Assembly (NCBI GenBank): GCA_027451525.1
Contig: DAIDJF010000006.1
Location: 1 to 64,000 of the forward strand
Source: Ktedonobacterales bacterium
Lineage (GTDB): Bacteria; Chloroflexota; Ktedonobacteria; Ktedonobacterales; Ktedonobacteraceae
Direction: 5' to 3'
DNA length: 64,000 nucleotides
Part shown: positions 17,673 through 26,831 of the stretch, piece after piece
How the letters are laid out: the number at the start of each line of letters is the position of its first letter
Numbering within the stretch: position 1 is the stretch's first letter
Notes under the pieces: model-generated
Seen by the model: the letters and a program-made list of their open reading frames with translations, nothing else
What the model was told of the DNA's origin: nothing
The model's database searches: none
Translations under genes and position numbers: made by a program

Positions 17673-18076
17673 ATTATACTTCTAACCTTTATTGTATCCA
17701 TCAACCGTATTGGGCGCAATTATGGAGACTACCAAATTTATGCGTTAATCTCTGTAATCGCGCCCTTGTGTTTACCTTGTTCTTTTACAAAAAAGTTCTG
17801 TTGTGCCTGCATTGCTTTGATGGCAGATACACAAACTCAACGCTTATAGTGTATCACCTCATCTGGCCTGTTGTCGGGCGTGCTACAACTTTTGATAATA
17901 TCGTCTCGTAGCTATAGTGTGCTGTGTAAGGTATGCTTTGTTTCTGAGGATGCCGGTAACGTTCAATGAAGAGTTATTTTCCCTTTCTACCTGAGTCAGA
18001 GGGGGAATACGTCATATACACAACGCGATATATCGTTTGCTTAGACAATAAATTGTAAAAGGAGCAGATTGCTTCA
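17673..18076. other. divergent intergenic region, no gene recognised
   Basis: About 400 bases separate the phosphatase and the ABC exporter genes. The only structured element noted is the ten-base palindrome CGATATATCG at 18026-18035, about 40 bases before the ABC ATPase start, which could be an operator. AAAAGGAG at 18056-18063 is the ATPase ribosome site. The small frames here show no coding character. Confidence 0.35.
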
Positions 18077-18838
18077 ATGGATGATGTAAAAACAATGCAA
18101 GAACAGCAAATAGAGCTATTTACGCACCAGACCAATCGCAAAATAGTGATGGATGTGCAGGCGGTGACGAAAAGTTTGCCTTTAGGACGTGAGCGCATAG
18201 ATATTCTCAAGGGTATTAGTTTTCAGATTGTCAGTGGCGAGTTTGTGGCAATTGTTGGTCCCTCTGGTTCTGGCAAAAGCACGCTACTTGGTATTATTGC
18301 TGGCCTCGATAACCCAACCGATGGGAAAGTTCTGATTGATGATGTGGACATTACGCGCATGGGCGAGGGCAAACTGGCGATGGTGCGCAACAATAAAATA
18401 GGCATGGTTTTTCAGGCCTATAATCTGATTCCCACACTGACAGCGCAGGAAAACGTCGAGGTGCCGCTCTACGTTGGCAAGCATAAAGGCTCACCCTCGG
18501 AGCGTGCCAAAGAATTACTGACGCTGGTGGGACTTGCCCATCGCCTGTCACATCGTCCGAGCCAGCTTTCAGGCGGTGAGCAGCAGCGTGTCGCGATTGC
18601 ACGCGCACTGGCAACCGACCCCGCGATTGTGATTGCTGATGAGCCAACGGGCAATCTGGACGCGCGCAATGGTGAGAATGTTTTGAGTTTGATAGCCGAT
18701 CTACGCAATAGAACAGGCAAAACCTTTATTATTGCTACTCACGACCAGAACGTGGCTTCCCATGCTGATCGCGCAATCCGTATCGTCGATGGTCTGATTG
18801 CCTCTATCGACAACAATGGCGGGAGAATCACGCAGTGA
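18077..18838 (+). CDS. ABC transporter ATPase, MacB/LolD type
   Basis: A 253-residue ATPase with Walker [10 protein letters not shown] (about residue 62), Q-loop VFQAYNL, signature LSGGEQQRV, Walker [13 protein letters not shown] and the switch His in ATHDQ. The DEPTGNLD sequence is typical of the MacB/LolD/FtsE subfamily, which drives FtsX-like permeases as mechanotransmission exporters. An N-terminal extension of some 25 residues is present. The permease gene starts inside its stop codon. Confidence 0.92.
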   Translation: MDDVKTMQEQQIELFTHQTNRKIVMDVQAVTKSLPLGRERIDILKGISFQIVSGEFVAIVGPSGSGKSTLLGIIAGLDNPTDGKVLIDDVDITRMGEGKLAMVRNNKIGMVFQAYNLIPTLTAQENVEVPLYVGKHKGSPSERAKELLTLVGLAHRLSHRPSQLSGGEQQRVAIARALATDPAIVIADEPTGNLDARNGENVLSLIADLRNRTGKTFIIATHDQNVASHADRAIRIVDGLIASIDNNGGRITQ

Positions 18839-21582
18839 AAGCCTCAATCTACCTCAACTACACGACGCGCTCGCTCTGGCGCGGCGGACAGCGCACGCTG
18901 CTGGCAATCTTTTGTGTCGCGGTCGGCGTGATGGCAATTGTCGCGCTGCAACTGGTGGGCTTGATGATTAACAATGCCTTTACCAGTAATGTGCGTGATG
19001 CCAATGGCGGCGATATCGCTGTGACATCGCAAAATGTCCCTTTTACCAACAGCGATCTGGCCTACTTTCAGCAATTAAAACAGCAGAAAACCATTACCGG
19101 GTATACACCTACGTTATCTGCGCAGGGTAGCATTAGCCTGTCTAGCTCATTGCGCCAGACATTCACTGTACTAGTGGTGGATCCCGCGACGTATCCAGTC
19201 GTGGAGGCACCCACATTTGTTTCACCGACAAACGGTACTGTATCAAACCTGCTCAAAAACAATCAAGTGATTGTCACGCAGCCATTTGTTGACCAGTATA
19301 AAAAGAACGTTGGTGCGAGCTTCGATGTCCATACTGGCTCAACACAGCAGGGCGGGCGCGTGCTACACGTGACAATTGCTGGTATTGTCTCCGATTCTGG
19401 CGTCTTCGCGCAATCAGGCAGTCTGGTGTTGATCTCCGCTCAAGCGTATCAGGCCGCTGATCCCAAGTCGAGTGCTACCTTTAACACTGTTGATGTTGTG
19501 ACCGCTGGTTCGGCTCAGACAGCACAAGCCGTCAAAGCTATTCAGGCGCAGTTTCCGACTGCGAATACACAGACGGCGGCGGATGCACTCAAATCGCAGC
19601 AGGCTTCTATCGATAACGTGAAACGCTTTTTAGAGATTGCGGGCCTGTTGGCGTTGCTGATTGGCGGTGTTGGTATCGTCAATACGATGCAGGTGTTGTT
19701 GTCGCGGCGCAAGACCGAAATTGCGATGCTGAAAACAACAGGCTATCGCCGTTTTGATTTGTATCTACTCTTTGGCCTGGAAGCTGGTCTACTCGGCCTG
19801 ATCGGTGGCATTATCGGGTCAGCTTTCGCAACGATTGTCAGCTACCTTGTGCGCAATCTCGTTCAACAAACCTTTGGACTCAACATTCCTTTTGTGCTGG
19901 ACCCTGCGACTATCGCGGGCGGCGTTCTGATTGGTCTGCTCACGGCACTCATTTTCGGTCTCTTGCCGATTGTGCAAGCCGCCAATATTCGCCCTTTGAA
20001 TGTCATTCGTGAGTTACCTGAAGGGCGCGGTGCCTCCGGTATAGCCTTAACCATTGGTCTGCTGGTCTTGCTTTCAGTCTTGTTCTGCGCTCTTGCCATC
20101 GTTATCCTCAATAACGATGTGTTTCTGGGCATTGTCTCGGTCTATGGCGCGTTCATCTTCCTGGGCCTGCTCAGCCTCTTCTTCGGTCTGGTTGTACTGA
20201 TTGTCAGCAAATTGCCCGTGCTGGAACGCTTTAATATCGGCTATATCGCAGCCGTCTTGGTCGGTGTCGTCCTCTCCGTCTTGCTCTTGCGCGTGTTACC
20301 AGCCTTTGGGAGTCTGTTGTTAGTCGTTTCCCTGATGGGTTTTGTCGTCGTGCTACTGCCGCGCTCATGGAAGGCAACCGTGAAAATGGCATTGCGCAAC
20401 CTGGGACGCCAGCGCGCACGTACGACAACGACGATGCTGGCCTTGTTTGTCGGTATTTTCACGATTGGCCTGATTCTGGTCTTAGGTCAGGATTTGCGCG
20501 ATACGATTAATAACGCACTGGCAAACGCTTTGAACTATAATGTGATCGCGATTACGGCGAATACGGATACGACAACGCTACAAAATGAATTGCAGACGCT
20601 GCCTGCGGTGTCGGCGTATCAACATCACACACTGGCCTCAACTGTTCCCATTCTCGTCAATGGGACGCCACTCTCACAAGTCTTGCCTGCGAATGATAAA
20701 ACCGCACCTGGAAAATCGTTAGGACGCGGCGGCACGCTCTACTTTTTGAGCGGTATTGAAGGTTATGATGTTGGGGCCAAGCAGCTTCCTAGCACTCAAA
20801 ATCTGAGCATTATCGCGGGGCGTAACTTGAATGCCAGCGATGCGAAGACGAATAACGTGCTGATTGCATCGCAACTGGCGCAACTGGGGCCACTGTATCT
20901 GAAAGTTGGTGACACGATTACGCTGGCGGGTCCTGATCGCCAGCACGTGCAAACGCTTACAATTGTTGGTGTGTACAAATCGAGTGGTTTGCTAGTCAGT
21001 CTTGAACCTATTCTGGGCACGACCAACGCGGTTAGTGGCTTAACTTCTCCTGGGAGTGACCAATCGATTTTCTACATGAAAATTGATCCTAATAAGCTCA
21101 GTAGCACCGTTAATGCTATTGGTAATGCTGTTCCAAATGCTTTTGTGCTCAATTTGGGCAATATTAGCGATATCATCAACCAGATCCTTAACGACATTCT
21201 GCTGACCTTGACGACAATCGCCTCGCTCTCGCTGCTCGCGGGGATTATCATTATCGCAAACGCGGTGGCACTGGCAATGTTGGAAAGACGGCGTGAACTT
21301 GGTATTCTCAAATCGGTCGGTTATACCAGTGGCTCTATTCTGAGCGAAGTGCTGATTGAGAATGGTCTGGTGGGCGGCACTGGCGCGCTGTTAGCGATGT
21401 TATTAGTAACGTTGGCAACGAGCTTGCTGGGAACCTACGTATTCAAGGCCAATTTTGGCGTGAGTAGTTTTATCGCCCTGGCACTCATTTTTGGCTCTGC
21501 CTTGCTTGCCATGCTAACCTCTTCGCTGGTGGCCTGGGGAGCGGTGCGCGTGCGACCATTAGAAGTGCTGCGTTACGAGTAA
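18835..21582 (+). CDS. FtsX-like ABC permease, duplicated
   Basis: A 915-residue permease with two FtsX units: an N-terminal helix, a MacB-type periplasmic domain (about 50-250), three helices (about 265-395), extra central helices (about 400-505), then a second helix-periplasmic domain-three-helix unit. The start is GTG 18835, overlapping the ATPase stop as GTGA, so translation is coupled. Such type VII exporters move lipoproteins, peptides or antimicrobials, or only transmit force; the substrate is unknown. No HlyD-like adaptor gene accompanies it, as expected of a single-membrane cell. Confidence 0.9.
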   Translation: MKASIYLNYTTRSLWRGGQRTLLAIFCVAVGVMAIVALQLVGLMINNAFTSNVRDANGGDIAVTSQNVPFTNSDLAYFQQLKQQKTITGYTPTLSAQGSISLSSSLRQTFTVLVVDPATYPVVEAPTFVSPTNGTVSNLLKNNQVIVTQPFVDQYKKNVGASFDVHTGSTQQGGRVLHVTIAGIVSDSGVFAQSGSLVLISAQAYQAADPKSSATFNTVDVVTAGSAQTAQAVKAIQAQFPTANTQTAADALKSQQASIDNVKRFLEIAGLLALLIGGVGIVNTMQVLLSRRKTEIAMLKTTGYRRFDLYLLFGLEAGLLGLIGGIIGSAFATIVSYLVRNLVQQTFGLNIPFVLDPATIAGGVLIGLLTALIFGLLPIVQAANIRPLNVIRELPEGRGASGIALTIGLLVLLSVLFCALAIVILNNDVFLGIVSVYGAFIFLGLLSLFFGLVVLIVSKLPVLERFNIGYIAAVLVGVVLSVLLLRVLPAFGSLLLVVSLMGFVVVLLPRSWKATVKMALRNLGRQRARTTTTMLALFVGIFTIGLILVLGQDLRDTINNALANALNYNVIAITANTDTTTLQNELQTLPAVSAYQHHTLASTVPILVNGTPLSQVLPANDKTAPGKSLGRGGTLYFLSGIEGYDVGAKQLPSTQNLSIIAGRNLNASDAKTNNVLIASQLAQLGPLYLKVGDTITLAGPDRQHVQTLTIVGVYKSSGLLVSLEPILGTTNAVSGLTSPGSDQSIFYMKIDPNKLSSTVNAIGNAVPNAFVLNLGNISDIINQILNDILLTLTTIASLSLLAGIIIIANAVALAMLERRRELGILKSVGYTSGSILSEVLIENGLVGGTGALLAMLLVTLATSLLGTYVFKANFGVSSFIALALIFGSALLAMLTSSLVAWGAVRVRPLEVLRYE

Positions 21583-21623
21583 GCAACGCTATCCTGTGAT
21601 ATCATAACAGTAGATTAGAGAAA

Positions 21624-21661
21624 AACCCGTTGCCATATGTGAAAACATGTGGTAACGGGTT
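21624..21661 (+). other. 17-bp stem with GAAA tetraloop
   Basis: Arms 21624-21640 and 21645-21661 close a GAAA loop. On the plus strand all 17 positions pair, two of them as G-U wobbles; on the minus strand those two would be mismatches, so selection acts on plus-strand RNA. There is no T-run after the stem. It ends 27 bases before the aldo/keto reductase start and may be a leader hairpin or a stabilising 3' end for the permease mRNA. Confidence 0.55.
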
Positions 21662-21688
21662 ATGTTATGGCAGAAAGAAGGAAACGGA

Positions 21689-22549
21689 ATGGCAATTGCA
21701 ACGCAACCCTTTGGGCGCAGTGGTCATATGAGTACACGCACACTTTTTGGAGCAGCGTCGCTTAGCTCGGTTTCTCAAGCTGATGCGGACCGCACGCTAG
21801 ATGTACTGCTTCGCTATGGTGTCAATCATATTGATGTTGCGGCAAGCTATGGCGAGGCCGAGCTACGGATTGCTCCCTGGCTCAAGCACTATCGCTCGCA
21901 GTTCTTTTTAGCAACAAAGACCGGGCAACGCACTGCAAAAGCGGCCAAAGAGGAGCTGCATCGTTCGCTGGAGCGCATGGGTGTGGATTATGTGGACCTC
22001 TGGCAATTGCATAATCTCGCTGATCCTATCGAATGGGATATTGCGTTAAGCCCTGGTGGTGTGCTAGAAACTGCTATCGAGGCGAAACAGCAGGGCTTAA
22101 TTCGCGCTATTGGCGTCACCGGGCATGGGTTGCAAATTGCCGCAACACATCGGCGCAGTCTCGAACGCTTCGATTTTGACTCTGTCCTGTTGCCCTATAA
22201 CTATGTGACGATGCAGATACCCTACTACGCCGAAAATTTCAATGCTCTGGTCGCGACCTGCCAGCAGCGCAATGTCGCCGTGCAGACAATCAAATCGATT
22301 GCCTATCGGCCCTGGATGGGACGCGAACACACGCATGCCACATGGTATGCGCCACTAGACGAGCAACAGGATATTGATCGCGCAGTACATTGGGTACTTG
22401 GTCGCCCCGGTATCTTCCTCAACACGGTTGGTGATATTGACCTCTTGCCGAAAGTGCTAGATGCAGCCAGTCGTTTCCAGCAAGGAACAAGCGATCAAGA
22501 GATGGCGACAATGGTCGAAAAGCTCCAGATGGAGACATTGTTCGTCTAA
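21689..22549 (+). CDS. aldo/keto reductase family protein
   Basis: A 286-residue TIM-barrel oxidoreductase. The tetrad is visible as Asp and Tyr in [10 protein letters not shown], Lys in FLATKTG and His in LWQLHNL. It should reduce carbonyls with NADPH; the substrate is unknown. The start at 21689 has AAGGAAACGG upstream, whereas the in-frame ATG at 21662 lies in the preceding hairpin. It is followed by palindromic repeats rather than a clear terminator. Confidence 0.87.
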   Translation: MAIATQPFGRSGHMSTRTLFGAASLSSVSQADADRTLDVLLRYGVNHIDVAASYGEAELRIAPWLKHYRSQFFLATKTGQRTAKAAKEELHRSLERMGVDYVDLWQLHNLADPIEWDIALSPGGVLETAIEAKQQGLIRAIGVTGHGLQIAATHRRSLERFDFDSVLLPYNYVTMQIPYYAENFNALVATCQQRNVAVQTIKSIAYRPWMGREHTHATWYAPLDEQQDIDRAVHWVLGRPGIFLNTVGDIDLLPKVLDAASRFQQGTSDQEMATMVEKLQMETLFV

Positions 22550-22600
22550 AAAATGGTGGGGGGTGATGGCATTGAAAAAATGCATCCGCATCCCACGTTG

Positions 22601-22751
22601 GGGCGTGATTCCATCACGCCCTCGTCCCCCATTCTCCGTCCCTCGTCACATGGCCTCCCAGGCGGATTGGCGCACGGGCAGGGCGTGATTTATCACGCCC
22701 CTACGATGGTATGATGCATGTTCTGCCTGTTTTCGTGATAAATCACGCCCT
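22601..22751. repeat. cluster of GGGCGTGAT/ATCACGCCC palindromic repeats
   Basis: Three related palindromes: GGGCGTGAT-TCC-ATCACGCCC (22601-22621), GGGCGTGAT-TT-ATCACGCCC (22681-22700) and CGTGAT-AA-ATCACG with CCC after (22734-22750). The second and third are inverted copies bounding a short core (CCCCTACGATGGTATGA...GTTCTGCC) that is also seen, slightly changed, in the element at 38877-38964. Another copy of the palindrome is at 52894-52911. This is a dispersed REP/MITE-like family and not a gene. Confidence 0.7.
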
Positions 22752-22801
22752 GTTCCCACATCACGCCTCCACGTTCTCTTGTCAAATTTCGCGCTTGCTT
22801 C

Positions 22802-23026
22802 CTACACATTTTTGCGCTGAGAAAGAAATGTCAGTACGCAGAAGAACGCAATAAGGGCAGAAAGTAGTCCATACGCTAATTTATCGGGCTGAGTACGGGG
22901 TATTGTCGTTTTTGCCTGTTGTTCTAGTGAGCCTGCTTTATTGGGATCACTCAACACAATAAAAACCATAACAATTACTCCAAGCGCGAAAAGCAGGAGC
23001 AGGCCATATACAAAGAAAACCTCCAT
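22802..23026 (-). CDS. SecG-like small membrane protein
   Basis: A 74-residue protein with two membrane helices (about 4-24 and 50-68) joined by a polar loop containing LSDPNKAGSLEQQ. The two-helix plan, the position of the LSDPNKAG loop after helix one and the short charged tail resemble the SecG subunit of the protein translocase, whose loop is typically LQxSKGAGL. Similarity is limited, so this is a suggestion. AAAGGGGTG lies before the ATG at 23026; longer in-frame starts up to 23137 lack such a site. Confidence 0.5.
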   Translation of the reverse strand: MEVFFVYGLLLLFALGVIVMVFIVLSDPNKAGSLEQQAKTTIPRTQPDKLAYGLLSALIAFFCVLTFLSQRKNV

Positions 23027-23266
23027 TGTTATCACCCCTTTGCGTTGCGATTCTGTAAAATACGCTGTGCTTGCTAAAAAATCCATTACTACTAATACGT
23101 GTTGTCTGTCTAACGCGGAACAATGAATGTATGCCATTTTGTTGTATTAGGCCATTGGAAATCGCTTCTTTGCCTATCCATAGGAATAATATGTACTGTT
23201 TGTGGAAGCTCATAAGAACATGGTACAATGCGAGGAAAATTATCATCCCCAAGGAGGAGCCTGGCA

Positions 23267-24181
23267 ATGGAGACAGCTGAGTCCTTTCACAATCCCCTCG
23301 TAATCCTCAATCCTACTGCTAATCGCGGGCATATGGCTCATTATCGCAGTCTTCTTCAAGAACGTACAAAGCGTGAAGCTGGCGAATATATCGAGACGAC
23401 GCGCCGGGGTGAAGCCAAAGAGCGTGCCATGCAAGCCGCTCTGGAAGGTCGTGCGGTAATTATCGTTGGTGGCGACGGCTCAATGCATGAAGCAGCTAAT
23501 GGTATTCTTGCTAGTGGACGGCGCGTGCCGCTGGGCATTGTTGCCGCTGGCTCCGGCAACGATTTCGCCTGGAATACACTCAAACTTCCACATGACCCCG
23601 CCGCTGCCATCGAACGTGCCTTTGTTGGTCAGATCGTTGCCGCTGATGCTGGTAAGATGAACGACTGCTATTTCGTTAATTCGTTCAGTATTGGCCTGGA
23701 TGCCGATATTGCTGTCGCGGCAGGTGCGCTCAAAAAGTATCCGCTGATGAGCGGTGAACGCCTATACTACAGCGCGACGTTGCGCCAACTGCTCTTCGGC
23801 TATCATCGCTGTCCCTGGCTTTCCTTTCAATTGGATGGTGTTAGCCCGCATGCTGAGACGCAAAAACGTTTTGTCTTGATGGCGATTACCAACGGGCCAA
23901 CCTATGGGGCTGGCTTCCGCATTAATCCAAAGGCCGATTACAGCGATAGTCTCTTCGATGTTTGTACTATCGACTATACGCCGCTGGCGCGCGCTTTGCG
24001 ACTTTTGCCGGTGGTGCAGCGTGGTGAGCATGAGGCATTGCCTGAGGTAACATTCTATCGCGCAAGGCATGTGTTGGTCGAGAGCCGTTTTCCCGTCAAT
24101 ATTCAGATGGATGGCGAGACACTGTGTACAACTCGTTTTGAAGCCACGATGCTGCCCGGTGCGCTATTGGTGCGTATCTAA
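23267..24181 (+). CDS. diacylglycerol kinase-like lipid kinase
   Basis: A 304-residue member of the DAGK catalytic-domain family (DgkB/YegS/BmrU-like). NPTANRGH near the N-terminus and VIIVGGDGSMHEAANG (about 65-80) are the nucleotide-binding motifs. The C-terminal beta-sandwich carries the QMDGE motif near the end. It phosphorylates diacylglycerol or a related lipid using ATP at the membrane surface. The start at 23267 has AAGGAGGAG upstream; the frame open from 23228 starts before the ribosome site. It converges on the endonuclease III gene with a two-base gap. Confidence 0.88.
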   Translation: METAESFHNPLVILNPTANRGHMAHYRSLLQERTKREAGEYIETTRRGEAKERAMQAALEGRAVIIVGGDGSMHEAANGILASGRRVPLGIVAAGSGNDFAWNTLKLPHDPAAAIERAFVGQIVAADAGKMNDCYFVNSFSIGLDADIAVAAGALKKYPLMSGERLYYSATLRQLLFGYHRCPWLSFQLDGVSPHAETQKRFVLMAITNGPTYGAGFRINPKADYSDSLFDVCTIDYTPLARALRLLPVVQRGEHEALPEVTFYRARHVLVESRFPVNIQMDGETLCTTRFEATMLPGALLVRI

Positions 24182-24183
24182 GG

Positions 24184-24903
24184 CTAATTATCGAGCGTCT
24201 TTGCGTTGCTATTGCTCTTACTTTTGCTCACCTGAAAAGCTGATGGGCAGAACGGAGCGAGCGTGCATTGTTCGCAGAGCGGCTTGCGTGCATCGCAGAT
24301 GGCACGCCCGTGGAAGATGAGCAGGTGCGAGAGGTCAAGCCAGTCTGGTTGTGGAATGATGCGCATCAGGTCCTGTTCAACTTTTACGGGGTCATCGTTG
24401 CTTGTCCAACCGAGACGGCGCGAGAGGCGTCCGACATGCGTGTCAACAACAAAGCCTTCAACGATGTGAAAAGCGTTACCAAGCACAACATTGGCGGTTT
24501 TGCGCGCCACGCCAGCTAGACTGAGCAAGTCTGTCATCGTTTGGGGGACTTCACCGCCAAACTCGCTTAAGATACGCTGGCAGGCTGCGCGGATATTGCG
24601 CGCCTTATTGCGGTAAAAACCTGTTGAGCGAATATCCTGCTCCAGTTCTTCCTGGCTGACCGAGGCGAAATCTTCGACGCTGCGATATTTCTGAAAAAGC
24701 TGTTTGGTGACCACGTTGACGCGCTCGTCGGTACATTGGGCTGAAAGTTGTGTTGCAACGAGTAGCTCCAGTGGATTAGAAAAATCGAGCGAGCAGGCGG
24801 CATCTGGATAAAGACGGCGCAATTCCGCGATAATGGCGTGAACCTGTTCTGGCGAAGCCGGCGTTGGGCCTGTATAGGATGTTGTCGTGTTTGTCTGGCT
24901 CAT
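24184..24903 (-). CDS. nth: endonuclease III
   Basis: A 239-residue DNA glycosylase/AP lyase of base-excision repair. The helix-hairpin-helix is LAGVARKTANVVL with the catalytic Lys; the usual LPGVGRKTA is changed at the Pro and second Gly, a mild deviation. The catalytic Asp is in VVDTHVGRLS, and a C-x6-C-x2-C-x5-C [4Fe-4S] loop lies near the C-terminus (CDARKPLCEQC...). Length and motifs fit Nth; the N-terminal extension of about 25 residues is poorly conserved. Confidence 0.92.
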   Translation of the reverse strand: MSQTNTTTSYTGPTPASPEQVHAIIAELRRLYPDAACSLDFSNPLELLVATQLSAQCTDERVNVVTKQLFQKYRSVEDFASVSQEELEQDIRSTGFYRNKARNIRAACQRILSEFGGEVPQTMTDLLSLAGVARKTANVVLGNAFHIVEGFVVDTHVGRLSRRLGWTSNDDPVKVEQDLMRIIPQPDWLDLSHLLIFHGRAICDARKPLCEQCTLAPFCPSAFQVSKSKSNSNAKTLDN

Positions 24904-24974
24904 AGGTGATGATCCAATCCTCTTATCTATTCTAATTGCATGATATCATCGCTTTGTGTATGGGACAAATATCT

Positions 24975-25493
24975 TTACAAGTCAGCCTGTATTGCGGGTG
25001 CAAGTCTGTGTTTTTCGAGCGTGACAAGCTCGTTGCCATGATAAATACATTGATATTCCAATGGGATCGTAGTGGATAGCATCGCGGGCAAGAACAGGGG
25101 AATGTTGCTCACGACCGTGCGATTGTGTGGATCGCAGGCCCATGCGAGCGGATGCCAGCGTATTTGTCCTTCGGCACTGGAATAGTCCTCCCTTGCTAGT
25201 GGGACCTCCGATGGGAAAAATGCGACAAACGTATGCATACCCTGCTTGACGCGCTCTGGTTCCAGTTTTTGAGTCTAGGTCACGATACCCGCATAGCGCA
25301 ACTCGCTGGCAAGTTGTAAATCAATCCCCGCTTCTTCCATTACCTCGCGTTGTATGCAGGCAAGTGGCGTCTCGCCTGCATGAATTTTGCCACCCAAGCC
25401 ATTCCAGTGCTGTGCGTTGGGCGGTCTTTGACGGAAGAGGAGCAATACACGTTCCTCTTGTATACAAAAGCAAATTGTGTATGGAAGGATCAT
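24975..25493 (-). pseudogene. NUDIX hydrolase (8-oxo-dGTPase-like) interrupted by an in-frame amber codon
   Basis: One reading frame of 172 codons is broken only by a TAG at 25277-25275 (codon 73). The part before it holds a perfect NUDIX box (GKIHAGE...REVMEEAGI). The part after continues in the same frame with sensible sequence (MHTFVAFF..., IRWHPLAW..., LEYQCIYHGNE), typical of the second half of MutT/MTH1-like proteins. A single C-to-T change from CAG (Gln) would explain it. No frameshift is needed. It may be a recent pseudogene, a sequencing error or, less likely, readthrough. The start at 25493 follows the stop of the upstream gene by ten bases; an alternative GTG lies at 25544. Confidence 0.75.
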
Positions 25494-25503
25494 AGATGGC
25501 TGA

Positions 25504-25884
25504 TTACAAGTGCAGGATATTATATTGTTCGCTATGATTTTCACCTACTTGCCATGCTATTAATTTAGCAATGATTTCATCTTTTTTAATTTTCTTCGTG
25601 AAAATAATATTGAGATCTTCTGCGATCTTTTTTAGCTCATCCACTTTCATGAGTTTCAATTCTGCCTCGGTAAAGTGCCGTGTGGATGAGAAGGATGTTA
25701 ATGGTTGTGTCGCTTGTATTGCTGGTATCATTGGCATCGTCTGTTCCAGCGCATATGATGGCTGAAGAGCCTGCCATTCAACATCAGGCAGGCGGCGCAG
25801 CAACATTACTACATTTGCCAGTAGATCGGCAAGTTCGTGTGTTGTCATTTGTTCTAATTGTTCAATCGTAATACGTGTACCCAT
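25504..25884 (-). CDS. SAP/Rho-N-like domain protein in the ParA operon
   Basis: A 126-residue protein. The C-terminal 55 residues form a helix-extension-helix resembling a SAP or Rho N-terminal motif (ELKLMKVDELKKIAEDL ... KKDEIIAKLIAW), a fold that binds nucleic acid. The N-terminal half is helical (EQMTTHELADLLANVVMLLRRL), followed by a Pro/Thr-rich linker. It lies between the ParA gene and the broken NUDIX gene on one strand with short gaps, so it could be a DNA-binding partner of the ParA ATPase in place of ParB. That role is inferred from position. Confidence 0.65.
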   Translation of the reverse strand: MGTRITIEQLEQMTTHELADLLANVVMLLRRLPDVEWQALQPSYALEQTMPMIPAIQATQPLTSFSSTRHFTEAELKLMKVDELKKIAEDLNIIFTKKIKKDEIIAKLIAWQVGENHSEQYNILHL

Positions 25885-25916
25885 AAGAAGAACTCCTAAA
25901 ATCGTATTAAGTATTG

Positions 25917-26798
25917 CTAGGGGGTGTAAGCCTGTTTTTTTAATGCACTAATATGGCGGATGCGACTGATAAACTCGCCCGCCAGCCCCTTGAATTGCTC
26001 TTGCAGATCAACCTCGTGATTTTTCGGCTGTGGCTTGACGCTAATCGGCATGCGATAGTCGGGAGCGGAAGCAACGAGCACACTATCGCTAATCATGTGG
26101 TTAAAGACCTGCCCTGGATAGTCGGCGCGTACCTGTTTGCAGTACGCTGTATGAAGTGTAACATTCGTTTTGATGCGTGTCAGGATAATACCGCCAAGAA
26201 CAGGACCAATGAGCATTGACTGGCTGGCAGTCCGTGTAGGGAGAAAGAGTTTGTTGACTGAGCGTTGCAGCAGTGCGATACCATAGGTTGAAAGGAAATC
26301 GGGAATAGTAGGAACGACATAGGCATCGCTTGCCCACAGGCTATTTTTGGTCACGGGATTAAAATTTGGTGGACAATCGCAAATAATAAAATCATATTCG
26401 TCGCGTATTTCGTCGAGATAGCGTTGAAGAATGGTATGCCCGACGAAATCCGAGAGGCGCAGGTCCACATCAACCAGATCGGGATGTGAGGGCAAGAGAT
26501 CAAAGCCAAAAACTGTCGCTGGTCCATCGATGACATCTTTGACGATCATGTTGCGTATCGGGATAGTCGGCGAGGAGTCGTTTTGATCAAAAAGATGGTA
26601 AGTGGTGCCACGGGTCTCCTGCCAGGTTTTCCAGTGCTGTTGCTCCATCACATAAAATGTTGCACTTGCTTGCGGATCAAGATCAACCAGTAATGTGCGG
26701 CGTCCGTAATACTTCGCGAGTGCGGCTGCTATCTCTATCGAGCAGGTAGTTTTTCCGACGCCTCCCTTGAAATTTATAACGGTAACGATTTGAGCCAT
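25917..26798 (-). CDS. ParA-family ATPase
   Basis: A 293-residue P-loop ATPase of the ParA/MinD/Soj group. The deviant Walker A is INFKGGVGKTT (residues 8-18), and Walker A' is LLVDLDPQASAT. The switch segment is DFIICDCPPN. There is no N-terminal helix-turn-helix, so it is the Soj-like short type. Such ATPases position DNA or protein cargo. No ParB gene or parS-like site is seen here; flanking small genes may supply the partner. Confidence 0.9.
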   Translation of the reverse strand: MAQIVTVINFKGGVGKTTCSIEIAAALAKYYGRRTLLVDLDPQASATFYVMEQQHWKTWQETRGTTYHLFDQNDSSPTIPIRNMIVKDVIDGPATVFGFDLLPSHPDLVDVDLRLSDFVGHTILQRYLDEIRDEYDFIICDCPPNFNPVTKNSLWASDAYVVPTIPDFLSTYGIALLQRSVNKLFLPTRTASQSMLIGPVLGGIILTRIKTNVTLHTAYCKQVRADYPGQVFNHMISDSVLVASAPDYRMPISVKPQPKNHEVDLQEQFKGLAGEFISRIRHISALKKQAYTP

Positions 26799-26831
26799 AC
26801 AACCACAAACTCTCTATCGTGTCTATTGAAT

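Noticed and set aside
22545..22800. CRISPR array
   Set aside because: The repeats are palindromes of varying spacing and sequence without regular spacers, and no cas gene is present.
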